NCBI RefSeq assembly: GCF_003315295.1
Contig: NZ_QNRI01000004.1
Coordinates: 143,958-207,957 of the forward strand
Direction of reading: 5' to 3'
From: Paraliobacillus ryukyuensis
GTDB taxonomy: Bacteria; Bacillota; Bacilli; Bacillales; Amphibacillaceae
Length of the DNA stretch: 64,000 bases
Numbering within the stretch: the first letter of the stretch is position 1; every line of letters starts with the position of its first letter. The notes below the pieces were generated by a model. The model made no database searches, was not told the origin of the DNA, and saw only the letters and a list, made by a program, of their open reading frames with translations. Of the stretch, positions 45,249 to 53,655 are shown in pieces. Both the position numbers and the translations under genes were made by a program.

Positions 45249-45644
45249 GTGTACGAATGGTTACAAGACTATCAAAAGATAGAAGAAGAAATAATTTACT
45301 TAGACTTCGAGCTTACCAGAAATAAAAAAGAATTAGATAGATGGATAAAAGGCGATTTAGAAAATATTAAATTAAACGATCAGTCAAAAGCAGCTAAACT
45401 AGAAGAGGTAATAGAGAATGTAGAATATGAATTAGCGCATAAGATGAACGATCTGTATGATGCAAAAAAACTTATTAGCATGTTCAAAGGATTGGAAAAC
45501 CGCATCCTTTATAAAAAATACGTAGAAGGAAAAACGTTAGCGCTAATCGCTCATGAAATGAATTACAGTTCAAACTACATTTATAATAAGCATGCTCAGA
45601 TTATGAAAATGATAGATTTTGCACTTCACATTAATTTAACATGA
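45249..45644 (+). CDS. Late transcription regulator, sigma-like HTH (ArpU/RinA-type)
   Basis: 131 residues from GTG 45249 after AAGGTAGGTGAG. The N-terminal half is a long helical coil; the C-terminal half (MFKGLENRILYKKYVEGKTLALIAHEMNYSSNYIYNKHAQIMK) is a sigma-70 region 4-type helix-turn-helix. This plan is typical of phage late-gene activators placed before the terminase module. Confidence 0.8.
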   Translation: MYEWLQDYQKIEEEIIYLDFELTRNKKELDRWIKGDLENIKLNDQSKAAKLEEVIENVEYELAHKMNDLYDAKKLISMFKGLENRILYKKYVEGKTLALIAHEMNYSSNYIYNKHAQIMKMIDFALHINLT

Positions 45645-45787
45645 ATAAATGCGATAGAAACTATTGAAAAAATGAATTATAGTAATAGTATAGAAAACTT
45701 TACAAGTACAATTTATACTTTAATGTGCTGTTAGGTAGCAACATAAACCTAGGGTAGTACAATTTAAATTTAAAGGCAGGGGTTTGG

Positions 45788-46528
45788 ATGCAAGAAATTA
45801 TCGCATTGATTATTTTCACTGTACCAGGATTAATAACGTATTTCTGGATAAATTTATTTGGGATAACTCCGAGTTCTAAAAAGAATAATGGTGAAATGGC
45901 AGTCATTAGTATTTTATTGTGGATCCCAATCATATGTATTATCCTTGCAATCTATAATATACTAGCATTTGCTTCACGCTGGGAAGCTCTTCATCCAAGC
46001 TTTGATATACCAATTTTAAAGAAAGAATGGAGTTATGTTGATAATTTAACAGATTTAATGACGTTGTCGGGGAATATATGGTTTATTTTATTTTATACTC
46101 TATTGACAGTAATAGTTAGTTTCTTTTTAGCTAGATTCATTTCGAAAGATCTTTATAAAAAACTGATTGATCAAGTGAACAAGGTAAGAACAAATAATAA
46201 AATAGCGTCATTAGGAGCGCATTCAACAGTATGGGATTCAATGTTTCTGAATAATCAAGGGCAAGTAGTTGAGTTGAAAAGAGAAGGACAAGAAAAATCT
46301 ATAAAAGGATTTTTAATAAGAGTACCTCGAGCACATGAAACTGGACATGCAATTGTACTCGAGGCTGTAGAACATTGGGCAAATGTAATGGATTATTACG
46401 ATGTTGAAATTGAACAAACTTATGTAGACTTAGATAATGGTGTAATTATAAATGTCTACAATTTAAATCGTGCTCTGGAGGCACAAAAAAAGTTTAACGA
46501 AAGATTTCCAGATGGAATTACTTCTTAG
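45788..46528 (+). CDS. DUF6338-like membrane protein, prophage cargo
   Basis: 246 residues. Three hydrophobic segments (about 4-22, 38-60 and 98-120) are followed by a soluble domain with HSTVWDSMFLNN and KSIKGFLIRVPR, a plan I associate with DUF6338 proteins of unknown function. GGCAGGGGTTTGG upstream is a fair ribosome site. The 3' end overlaps a tiny minus-strand gene. It is not part of the phage core and may affect host or competing phages. Confidence 0.7.
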   Translation: MQEIIALIIFTVPGLITYFWINLFGITPSSKKNNGEMAVISILLWIPIICIILAIYNILAFASRWEALHPSFDIPILKKEWSYVDNLTDLMTLSGNIWFILFYTLLTVIVSFFLARFISKDLYKKLIDQVNKVRTNNKIASLGAHSTVWDSMFLNNQGQVVELKREGQEKSIKGFLIRVPRAHETGHAIVLEAVEHWANVMDYYDVEIEQTYVDLDNGVIINVYNLNRALEAQKKFNERFPDGITS

Positions 46529-46646
46529 GTTTTACTGGTCTTGATGGTTTACTAGTATAAGATGGTTTGTCGGCAGAATGTTTAATGTGTTTTGATGGTA
46601 AACCACTTGGTTTCTCTATTGGTTTACTACTGGGTCTTTTCTCCAT
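46518..46646 (-). CDS. Tiny basic Lys/Pro/Ser-rich protein
   Basis: 42 residues (MEKRPSSKPIEKPSGL...SRPVKPKK), very basic and without hydrophobic residues. An ideal AAGGAGGTGAT lies upstream of its ATG, the best ribosome site in the cargo region. It overlaps the end of the DUF6338-like gene by 11 bases in convergent orientation. The repeated S-K-P motif suggests a disordered peptide. Function unknown. Confidence 0.55.
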   Translation of the reverse strand: MEKRPSSKPIEKPSGLPSKHIKHSADKPSYTSKPSRPVKPKK

Positions 46647-46689
46647 TTCATCACCTCCTTTTTATAACATTTCTATAAATGATTAAATC

Positions 46690-46724
46690 TTCCTGCTACT
46701 TTTGCAGGAATTTACTTATTTTTG
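46690..46724 (+). terminator. Possible terminator after the DUF6338-like gene
   Basis: TTCCTGC / GCAGGAA arms, 7-base loop, then TTTACTTATTTTT. It lies about 160 bases past that gene and before the YjcQ-like gene. Confidence 0.5.
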
Positions 46725-46756
46725 TCGAAATGATTGATGAGAAGGAGGAGATATAA

Positions 46757-47299
46757 GTGAAAAAGGTAGTTCTGTCTAAAATGTTAAAAGAATTGGATGA
46801 AAATAACGATATTAAAATGTCCAATTATGATTTAGATAAAGAAAAATTCGGTAGTTATGTGGAAATTCTGCGGGATGAAAAATTAGCAGAAAATATCACT
46901 GTGCAAAGAGGAGGGCAAGAAAATAAGGTTTTAGTTCTACTAACCAGAGGTGGAAGAGTAACACTAAAAGGTTACGAATTTATAGAAAATAATCCGTTTG
47001 ACCATAAAGCACCTAATAATATTGATAGAAGAAAACTAAGGTATAGTATTCTTAAAGAGTTAGATAAAGGTAATGACATCTCAAAGGAATTATATGGATT
47101 AGATTCAGAAACTTTTATTTTTTTTGTAAATGAACTCAAAGAAGATGGTTATATTACTAATGTCACTATTGACTTTTCGGGTTCGTTTGTTGGTAGCCCA
47201 AGACTTACTCCTGAAGGAGAAAAATATGTTGATGAACACTCTAAAATGAAAACCGTTTACGGTTTAGTAAAAGAATTAAGAGATTGGGTTAAATTATAG
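46757..47299 (+). CDS. Tandem YjcQ-like winged-helix protein
   Basis: 180 residues containing two copies of a YjcQ-like unit: KMLKELDENNDIKMSNYDLD...VEILRDEKLAENIT (1-85) and SILKELDKGNDISKELYGLD...VNELKEDGYITNVT (90-165). YjcQ is a small prophage-associated protein with a winged-helix fold and unknown function. AGAAGGAGGAG upstream is strong. The internal duplication is unusual. Confidence 0.82.
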   Translation: MKKVVLSKMLKELDENNDIKMSNYDLDKEKFGSYVEILRDEKLAENITVQRGGQENKVLVLLTRGGRVTLKGYEFIENNPFDHKAPNNIDRRKLRYSILKELDKGNDISKELYGLDSETFIFFVNELKEDGYITNVTIDFSGSFVGSPRLTPEGEKYVDEHSKMKTVYGLVKELRDWVKL

Positions 47300-47323
47300 A
47301 CATCTCATAACGAGGTGGCTTTT
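47298..47323 (+). terminator. Terminator copy 1, flanking the lipoprotein gene
   Basis: AGACATCTC / GAGGTGGCT arms with loop ATAAC, then TTTT. It shares more than 20 bases with the copy at 47768, so the two are direct repeats. Confidence 0.65.
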
Positions 47324-47385
47324 CTTCTGGCAAAACAATCCAATAACTGATAAAATTCCATGTAACATACATAGGGGGTTATCGT

Positions 47386-47769
47386 TTGAAAAAGCTATTA
47401 TTGTTTTTAGCAGTTATACTTTTATTAATAAGTGCATGTGGAAATGGTATCGATGAAAATGTAGATGAGAATATTGCAAAAGATACAATGCAATCTATAG
47501 AAATAGTAAAAGACGCAATTAATAACAATACAGTAGTTGAAGATCTACCAGATGAAGATTTAAGAATTATGTCAAAATACAAAGATAAATATGAACAGGA
47601 TGATAGTCTGAATGGAGTTGATGAACAGATTATCGCTTTTGGCATAACTGTAGTTTCAAAATACGCAAGAAGTAGCTTGCTGCAGTCAGAAGTTGATAAA
47701 ATTGCAGAGGATATTGAAGTTACTGAGAAAATGATAAGTACAGGTGAACCAAAATTTGAAGATTTTTAG
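47386..47769 (+). CDS. Small lipoprotein, prophage cargo
   Basis: 127 residues with a signal peptide and lipobox LISAC (Cys at about residue 18), so the mature protein of about 110 residues is lipid-anchored outside the membrane. It is acidic and helical. The gene starts at TTG 47386 after AGGGGGTT and is bracketed by two near-identical terminators. Prophage lipoproteins sometimes block injection by other phages; that is speculation here. Confidence 0.75.
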   Translation: MKKLLLFLAVILLLISACGNGIDENVDENIAKDTMQSIEIVKDAINNNTVVEDLPDEDLRIMSKYKDKYEQDDSLNGVDEQIIAFGITVVSKYARSSLLQSEVDKIAEDIEVTEKMISTGEPKFEDF

Positions 47770-47794
47770 ACATCTCATAACGAGGTGTCTTTTT
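47768..47794 (+). terminator. Terminator copy 2, after the lipoprotein gene
   Basis: AGACATCTC / GAGGTGTCT arms with loop ATAAC and TTTTT. A better-paired copy of the 47298 terminator. Confidence 0.75.
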
Positions 47795-47865
47795 ATTATG
47801 CATAAAAGGAGATTAAACTTTTTTAAATTTAAACCGATATAAGTTAGAAGAATAGGAGGAAAAAC

Positions 47866-48771
47866 ATGACAAAAAAAATTATACGTCTAACAATCATTAT
47901 ATTAGCTGTTTTATTTCTTTGTTTATCAAATACTTATGCTGAAACCTCAGAAACTGAAAATTTGATTCCAGTATTAACATCTAATACAGAACCAACTGGT
48001 GAGGCTAGTTCAAGTACTATATGGAGTAATAGACATCAACCCTACAATGCTTTTAATCAGTCCAATGATGACTATGGTTGGGTTACTGCTGAAGGAGAGA
48101 AGACAGGGTGGCTTTCCTATGAATTTGAACAACCTAAAGTAGTTAACAAGTACATAATTAAAAAAAGAACTAAACACATGAAGGTCTCAGAAGAAATACC
48201 TAAAGATTGGACTTTTGAGGGTTGGAATGGAGATGAATGGTTAGTACTTGATGAGCAGACTAATGTAACTAATTGGGAGGATTCAAAAGAATTTTCCTTT
48301 AATAATACAGATGAATTTAAAAAATATAGACTCAATGTTACTGATAATAATGGATATAAATTTACTAGTATTGGTGCTCTTGAAATGTATAACCAAGAAC
48401 AAAATAATACTGAACCAACACCTGATCCACAGAATCCAGAAATAAAAGAAGGTACGAAATTGTATGTGGGAAATGAATCTTTATATAAATTAAGTTCTGG
48501 TGACATATACGCTTGGGGAAATAATCAGTATGGTCAGCTAGGTCTTGGGGATATGCAAAACAGAGATATTTCTTCAAGAGAGAAAGTTGATTTACCAGAA
48601 AAAATCATCGATCTAGTAATTGGAAAGAACTTTGTAATTGCACTTGGAGAAAGTGGAAAAGTTTATGGTTGGGGTGATAACACTTCGGAATTGTATGATG
48701 ATAATGGTGGATTAATTCTCTCTCCAGTAGAGTTTGATGAAGATATTCAATCAATAATAAAAGCAGAATAG
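47866..48771 (+). CDS. Secreted protein with discoidin-like and RCC1-like domains
   Basis: 301 residues. A Sec signal peptide (1-25, ending TYA) leads to an F5/8 type C (discoidin-like) domain at about 35-175 (SSSTIWSNRHQPYNAFN; GWLSYEFEQPKVVNKYII), then a Pro/Thr/Asn linker and about two RCC1-type repeats (DIYAWGNNQYGQLGLGD; KVYGWGDNTSELY). Discoidin domains bind carbohydrates; RCC1 blades normally come in sevens, so two is short. The gene has AGGAGG upstream and its own terminator. Probably a lysogenic-conversion or surface-binding protein. Confidence 0.82.
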   Translation: MTKKIIRLTIIILAVLFLCLSNTYAETSETENLIPVLTSNTEPTGEASSSTIWSNRHQPYNAFNQSNDDYGWVTAEGEKTGWLSYEFEQPKVVNKYIIKKRTKHMKVSEEIPKDWTFEGWNGDEWLVLDEQTNVTNWEDSKEFSFNNTDEFKKYRLNVTDNNGYKFTSIGALEMYNQEQNNTEPTPDPQNPEIKEGTKLYVGNESLYKLSSGDIYAWGNNQYGQLGLGDMQNRDISSREKVDLPEKIIDLVIGKNFVIALGESGKVYGWGDNTSELYDDNGGLILSPVEFDEDIQSIIKAE

Positions 48772-48778
48772 TATATTA

Positions 48779-48803
48779 AAGCATCCTTTAGGGTGCTTTT
48801 TTT
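48779..48803 (+). terminator. Terminator after the discoidin/RCC1 gene
   Basis: AAGCATCC / GGGTGCTT arms (one G-U pair), loop TTTA, followed by a run of T. Separates cargo from the packaging module. Confidence 0.85.
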
Positions 48804-48832
48804 ATATATGTATTTATGGGAATGTGGTGATA

Positions 48833-49180
48833 TTGATTGCTGAATACAAAACCAAACAACAGAAGCGTAAGTTCTATGACAGTAAACCTTGGAAGCTATT
48901 ACGTGAAGATATAAAAAAACGCGATAACTATGAGTGTCAGGAATGTAAACGTAATGGAGATGTATCTGTTGACACCAATGAGTATAGTGAATCTGCTAAA
49001 CGTAAGAAGATCATGTTAGTAGTTGACCACATTAAAGAACTGGAAGACTATCCGGAGCTAGCGTTGGATCCTGATAACTTAGAAACTAAATGTGTTACCT
49101 GTCATAACAAAAAGCATGGAAGATATGTTGATTATTCTTTATGGAGAAAGAAACCTAAATGGGATGATGAATGGTGGTAG
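48833..49180 (+). CDS. HNH endonuclease next to the terminase
   Basis: 115 residues from TTG 48833 (MIAEYKTKQQKRKFYDSK), with GTGGTGAT upstream; GTG 48824 is an alternative. The HNH fold shows KRDNYECQECKRNG...LVVDHIKELEDYPELAL...NLETKCVTCHNKKH, with two CxxC pairs. HNH proteins in this position are part of the packaging machine of HK97-like cos phages and stimulate cos cleavage by the terminase. Confidence 0.92.
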   Translation: MIAEYKTKQQKRKFYDSKPWKLLREDIKKRDNYECQECKRNGDVSVDTNEYSESAKRKKIMLVVDHIKELEDYPELALDPDNLETKCVTCHNKKHGRYVDYSLWRKKPKWDDEWW

Positions 49181-49186
49181 ATTAAC

Positions 49187-49345
49187 ATGAAACCTTATAT
49201 TAAGAAACAGATAATCAAACACGCGCTTCAACATTACATTCAAAGACCTGGTGCAGGCGCTAAGGATATCGCAAAAGAAAAAAGATTGCTAGAAGAGATT
49301 ACGGTAGAAACAGAGAAATTGAAGGAGCGATACAGAATAAAATAG
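49187..49345 (+). CDS. Small hypothetical phage protein
   Basis: 52 basic, helical residues (MKPYIKKQIIKHALQHYI...). Starts 6 bases after the HNH stop, with GGTGGTAG upstream. Small proteins often occur here between HNH and terminase. Function unknown. Confidence 0.6.
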   Translation: MKPYIKKQIIKHALQHYIQRPGAGAKDIAKEKRLLEEITVETEKLKERYRIK

Positions 49346-49450
49346 CCCCCCGCCTAAAAAGTTTCGCTATTTTAACCATCGGGGGCACCGGTGAAGGGGG
49401 ATCAACTCTGCAGATGAATCAAAATATTTTACCCCCTCCCTCCCGGTAGG
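49346..49450. other. GC-rich block, probable cos site
   Basis: In otherwise AT-rich DNA these bases hold GCCCCCCG, CGGGGGCACCGGTG, AAGGGGGATC and ACCCCCTCCCTCCCGGT, with several inverted G/C-runs. It lies between the HNH and terminase small-subunit genes, where cos sites of HNH-type cos phages are found. The cut positions cannot be read from sequence. Confidence 0.6.
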
Positions 49451-49474
49451 CCATACAGAAAGAAGGTGATTAAT

Positions 49475-50017
49475 TTGGATAAACAAAAAGTTGGTTTTCG
49501 GATGCGAGAAAAACGAAAACAAAAAAGTTTAACGCAAGTTGAATTTGCAAAGCTTGCAGGGATTTCAACAAATTATTATGCAAGCCTGGAGCAAGGTAAA
49601 AATTCACCTAGTTTAGAGCTCTTGGCTAGAATTGCAGAAGCGTTGGGTGTATCTGTACTTTATTTATTAAACGATAGAATTGATGACATGGAGAGTCGTG
49701 TAGAGTCAGAAACTAAAAGATTGAAAAGTCTTTTTAAAAACATCCCTAAAAACCAACTGGATGTTGCGGAAGGATTAATCACTCAAGCTGCACGACTACG
49801 AATTTTATTAGATGATAACTGGAAAGACATCTTAGAAAATGGGGAGTATGAAAAGTTTTCGCAAAGTGAGAACCAGGTACCCTATGATCGCAAACGACCT
49901 ATTGTTGAAAACTATGACAACCGAGATAAAACCTATCAGACGATCATTAAACAATTAACCGATCTATTGCCACAACCTAAAAATGATGGGAAATCGAAGT
50001 TATTAGGTCGTCGATAG
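49475..50017 (+). CDS. Terminase small subunit with XRE-type HTH domain
   Basis: 180 residues from TTG 49475 (MDKQKVGFRMREKRKQ) behind GAAGGTGAT. The first 65 residues are a classical XRE helix-turn-helix (SLTQVEFAKLAGISTNYYAS; EALGVSVLYLL). Residues about 75-180 resemble P27-type terminase small subunits (NQLDVAEGLITQAARLRILLDDNW...TYQTIIKQLTDLLPQPK). The gene lies just after the probable cos site and ends 3 bases before terL, so it should recognise cos DNA. Alternatively it is a regulator; the C-terminus and position argue for TerS. Confidence 0.75.
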   Translation: MDKQKVGFRMREKRKQKSLTQVEFAKLAGISTNYYASLEQGKNSPSLELLARIAEALGVSVLYLLNDRIDDMESRVESETKRLKSLFKNIPKNQLDVAEGLITQAARLRILLDDNWKDILENGEYEKFSQSENQVPYDRKRPIVENYDNRDKTYQTIIKQLTDLLPQPKNDGKSKLLGRR

Positions 50018-50020
50018 CCT

Positions 50021-51706
50021 ATGTTGCACAATAAGTATGTTGAAGATTATATAAAGAACTGGAAATGTGGCAAACTATTACTTAACAAAAAAAGAATACA
50101 GTTGATCTGTTTAATTGAAAAACACATATTACCACGGGATGAACTTTATTATTTTGATGAGGAACAAATCGAAAATTATATAGAGTTCAGTGAAACCTGG
50201 TATTTCGAATTAGATGAATGGGAGAAATTTATAACCCCATTCATTTTTTTGTTCCGTAAAGAAGATGATGAACCTGTATTTGATGAATTTGTCATTAACA
50301 TGGGGCGCGGGGGTGGTAAGAATGGTTTCATCTCTACCCTTGCTAATTACTTCATCAGTCCTTTACACGGGATTGACTACTATGATGTTTCGATTGTTGC
50401 TAACTCTGAAAAGCAGGCAAAGAGAAGTTTCTTAGAGTGCTTTCGTGTCATTAACAAAAAAGGTAACGAGGACTTAGTACAAGAATTTGAAGCTTTCAAA
50501 AGTAGCATTACTGGTACAGATACGCAAAGTGTTTTCGAATATAAAACCAGTAATGCCAGCTCCCAAGATGGTGGGCGTGAAGGTGCGGTTATCTATGACG
50601 AGTATCACGAAATGGAAGATACGGACATTGTTGACGTATTTTCTGGTGGACTTGGTAAAGTTGATTGCGGTAGACAATTCTTTATTGGAACAAAAGGTTA
50701 TGTTCGAGAAGGATTTTTCGATATTAAATATCGGGAATGCGAAGATGTTCTGAATGGCTTGGTTGAGTTTGGTGGTGTATTCCCATACATTTGTGAACTA
50801 GATGATTTAAACGAAATGGACAATCCGGAGAATTGGGCGAAAGCTAATCCCGCACTTCAAGAACCATTAAACAAACGAGGCAAACGATTATTTAACAAGG
50901 TTAAGAAGGAATACGATAAGTTAGCTTATAATCCTTCTGGTCGTGCAGCATTTGTTACCAAGCGTATGAATTTCATAGAAGATAACATGGAAAATTCAGT
51001 TGCTACCCGTGAAGAGTTAATGGCAACCAATAGACCATTCTTTGAACTTGATACAAAACCTATTGGATCATTAGACTTTGGTAGTGTTCGAGATTTTACT
51101 ACTTGCGGACTTTTGTTTAAAAAAGCTGATGAATATGCATTCAAATCCTTTACGTTTGCTATTAAGCATTTCTGCGATGTGCATTATGGCTATTCGAATA
51201 CCAATAATGATTTTGGCACCGAGAAAAAAGCGCCAATTAAGAAGTGGGAAAAAGATGGATTGATGAAGGTTGTTGATGAGCCATCCTTAAATCCAATGCA
51301 CGTAGTTAATTGGTTTAAGGAAATGCGAGAGATATATGGTGTTGAGAAGATCATTGCTGATAATTATAAGTTAGATATATTGAGGCCTTTACTTGAAGCA
51401 GAAGGTTTTGAAGTGGAAGCTATAAGAAGACCTTCAAGCATTCATCCTTTACTTGCTCCTCGTGTAGAAGACGGATTTGCCAATCATAAATTTATTTTTG
51501 GAGATAATCCACTGATGCGGTGGTTCACTAACAACGTTTATGTAAAGGAAACACAAGCCGGAAAGCAGTTTTTAAAGAAAGAAGAAGTGAAGCGAAAAAC
51601 AGACGGTTTCCAAGCATTTGTCCATGCTTTATATCGAGCCACTGAGCTAGATGATGCCGTAGACGTAGATAATTCGTTTGATGCACTCGAATCTTTGAAT
51701 TTCTAA
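50021..51706 (+). CDS. terL: Terminase large subunit
   Basis: ATP-driven packaging motor and nuclease. 561 residues. The Walker A-like loop is GRGGGKNGF near residue 94, Walker B IYDEYHEM near 192, and the nuclease domain has the acidic residues of GSLDFGSVRDFT near 350 and IIADNYKLD near 444. The family is HK97/phage terminase-like (Terminase_1 type). It starts 3 bases after the small subunit gene. Confidence 0.96.
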   Translation: MLHNKYVEDYIKNWKCGKLLLNKKRIQLICLIEKHILPRDELYYFDEEQIENYIEFSETWYFELDEWEKFITPFIFLFRKEDDEPVFDEFVINMGRGGGKNGFISTLANYFISPLHGIDYYDVSIVANSEKQAKRSFLECFRVINKKGNEDLVQEFEAFKSSITGTDTQSVFEYKTSNASSQDGGREGAVIYDEYHEMEDTDIVDVFSGGLGKVDCGRQFFIGTKGYVREGFFDIKYRECEDVLNGLVEFGGVFPYICELDDLNEMDNPENWAKANPALQEPLNKRGKRLFNKVKKEYDKLAYNPSGRAAFVTKRMNFIEDNMENSVATREELMATNRPFFELDTKPIGSLDFGSVRDFTTCGLLFKKADEYAFKSFTFAIKHFCDVHYGYSNTNNDFGTEKKAPIKKWEKDGLMKVVDEPSLNPMHVVNWFKEMREIYGVEKIIADNYKLDILRPLLEAEGFEVEAIRRPSSIHPLLAPRVEDGFANHKFIFGDNPLMRWFTNNVYVKETQAGKQFLKKEEVKRKTDGFQAFVHALYRATELDDAVDVDNSFDALESLNF

Positions 51707-51724
51707 AGGAGGTGATTACAACAA

Positions 51725-52867
51725 GTGGGGTGGATAGATAAAATTTTAGGACGTAATAGTGAACTTGAGTCTATGTTTGATTTGGATTTTTTTGATGAAA
51801 CGCACTACCGTGCTTATTTAAAACAAATGGCTTTAGAAACGTGCATCAGTTTTATCGGTAGATCAATGAGTCAATCTGATTTTAGGATTATGAAAGATGG
51901 GTCACGTCAAATTGACGACTGGCATTATTTATTAAATGTTCGACCTAACACAGATCAGACAGCTTCTGCATTTTGGCAAGATTTTATTTATCGACTGATT
52001 GACGAAAACGAAGTGCTGGCTATTTTGACAGATAATAATGACCTTCTAATTGCGGATGATTTTGAAAGAGTCGAATATGCTGTTTACCCTGATACTTTTC
52101 GTAACGTTACCGTAAAAGATTATACTTTTAACCGGACGTTTCAGATGGATAAAGTCATTTATCTTGAATATAACAATGAGAAACTTAAAAGATTTATGTC
52201 AGGTATGTTTGATGATTTTGGCAATTTGTATAGTCGCATGATTGAAATAAGTATGCGAAATCATCAAATTAGGGGAACTGTAGGGGTAGAAACAAACCAA
52301 GACTTATCGGAAGAGAATCGAAACAAGCTCCAGAAATTTATAGATAAACTTTTCACATCTTTTAGAAATAATACGGTTGCCTTGGTACCTAAGCTTAAAG
52401 GTTTTACGTACGATGAAGTAGCAAATGGTGATAGCAAAGGGCAGTCGGTAGAAGAAATTTCAAAGTTGAAGAGAACGCTAGTTGACAATGTAGCGAATAT
52501 ACTTGGCATTCCAACTGCTCTTGTGCACGGAGAATTAGCAGAATATGAAACAAGTATAAAAGCCTATATCAAATTTTGCATTGGTCCTCTTACAAAAAAA
52601 CTATCTGATGAGCTGAACACAAAACTAATCGAAAAAGCAGATTATCTTACTGGTCAGAGAATAGAAGTGCGTGGGATTGCAGAGTTAAATCCACTCGAAG
52701 TAGCAGATGCTGTGGACAAGCTGATTGCCAGCATGGCATACACGCCAAATGAAATAAGGGTCAAATTGGGAGATGAGCCATCTACTGATCCAAGACTTGA
52801 TGAGCACTACCAAACGAAAAATTATCAATCATCTGAAGGAGGTGATAATAATGCCGAAACGAATTAA
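51725..52867 (+). CDS. Portal protein
   Basis: 380 residues, HK97-type portal that forms the dodecameric ring at the capsid vertex for DNA entry. GTG start at 51725 after AAGGAGGTGAT. Motifs include FIGRSMSQSDFRI, LLNVRPNTDQTASAFWQDFIYRL and NVANILGIPTALVHGE, all typical of the family. It overlaps the protease start by 17 bases. Confidence 0.95.
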   Translation: MGWIDKILGRNSELESMFDLDFFDETHYRAYLKQMALETCISFIGRSMSQSDFRIMKDGSRQIDDWHYLLNVRPNTDQTASAFWQDFIYRLIDENEVLAILTDNNDLLIADDFERVEYAVYPDTFRNVTVKDYTFNRTFQMDKVIYLEYNNEKLKRFMSGMFDDFGNLYSRMIEISMRNHQIRGTVGVETNQDLSEENRNKLQKFIDKLFTSFRNNTVALVPKLKGFTYDEVANGDSKGQSVEEISKLKRTLVDNVANILGIPTALVHGELAEYETSIKAYIKFCIGPLTKKLSDELNTKLIEKADYLTGQRIEVRGIAELNPLEVADAVDKLIASMAYTPNEIRVKLGDEPSTDPRLDEHYQTKNYQSSEGGDNNAETN

Positions 52868-53630
52868 CGTAAAAGGTGCTATCGTATCTAGTGATATTGG
52901 ATGGATTTATGAGCTATTTGATATTGAACACACTTCACCCAAATTGATTGCAGATCAGATTACAGATGCAAATGGTGAGGATTTAGAAGTTATAATAAAC
53001 AGTGGAGGCGGTGAAGTTTATGCTGCATCTGAAATTTATACTGACTTAAAATCTTATGACGGAAACGTGGAAACAAGAATTGTTGGACTAGCTGCTTCAG
53101 CTGCAAGCGTTATTGCAATGGCGGGGGATAAGGTGATGATAGCGCCAACAGCAGAAATCATGATTCATAATGCTTCAATGATTTCTAGGGGAGACCACCG
53201 TGAAATGGGTAAAACAGCGCATATGCTACAAAACACTGATAAAACCATTGCTAATGCATACCGATTAAAAAGTGGGATGGAAGAAAAAGAACTGCTTGAA
53301 TTAATGGGAGAAGAAACATGGCTCACACCTCAAGATGCCCTTGAGAAAGGCTTTGTTGATGAAATCATGTTTGATAATGAGATAAAGCTTTCTGCCAGTA
53401 ATGGTGAAGCTAATTTAATACCGCAAGAAGTTATAGATGGTATTAGACAAGGCAAGTTAAACAAAGTACCAGGTAAAACTAAACAGGCAATCGATAAAGA
53501 AACAGTAAAACAAATGTTTGTAGATTTTAAGCAAGAAATCCTAAACGAATTAAAATTAAATAATAATCAATCAAATGAACCTAAGCCTTCTGCACCAACG
53601 CAGAATAAGCGAAAAGGGTTCATTTTTTAA
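52851..53630 (+). CDS. ClpP-like prohead maturation protease
   Basis: 259 residues from ATG 52851 after GAAGGAGGTGATAAT. A ClpP/crotonase fold (about 1-185) has Ser83 in LAASAASVIAMAG, His106 in IMIHNAS, and a plausible Asp near 155. The C-terminal region is charged and helical, probably a scaffold-like extension. Processes capsid proteins during head maturation. The start lies within the end of the portal gene. Confidence 0.94.
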   Translation: MPKRINVKGAIVSSDIGWIYELFDIEHTSPKLIADQITDANGEDLEVIINSGGGEVYAASEIYTDLKSYDGNVETRIVGLAASAASVIAMAGDKVMIAPTAEIMIHNASMISRGDHREMGKTAHMLQNTDKTIANAYRLKSGMEEKELLELMGEETWLTPQDALEKGFVDEIMFDNEIKLSASNGEANLIPQEVIDGIRQGKLNKVPGKTKQAIDKETVKQMFVDFKQEILNELKLNNNQSNEPKPSAPTQNKRKGFIF

Positions 53631-53655
53631 TTCAAAAATATTGGAGGAATATAGA

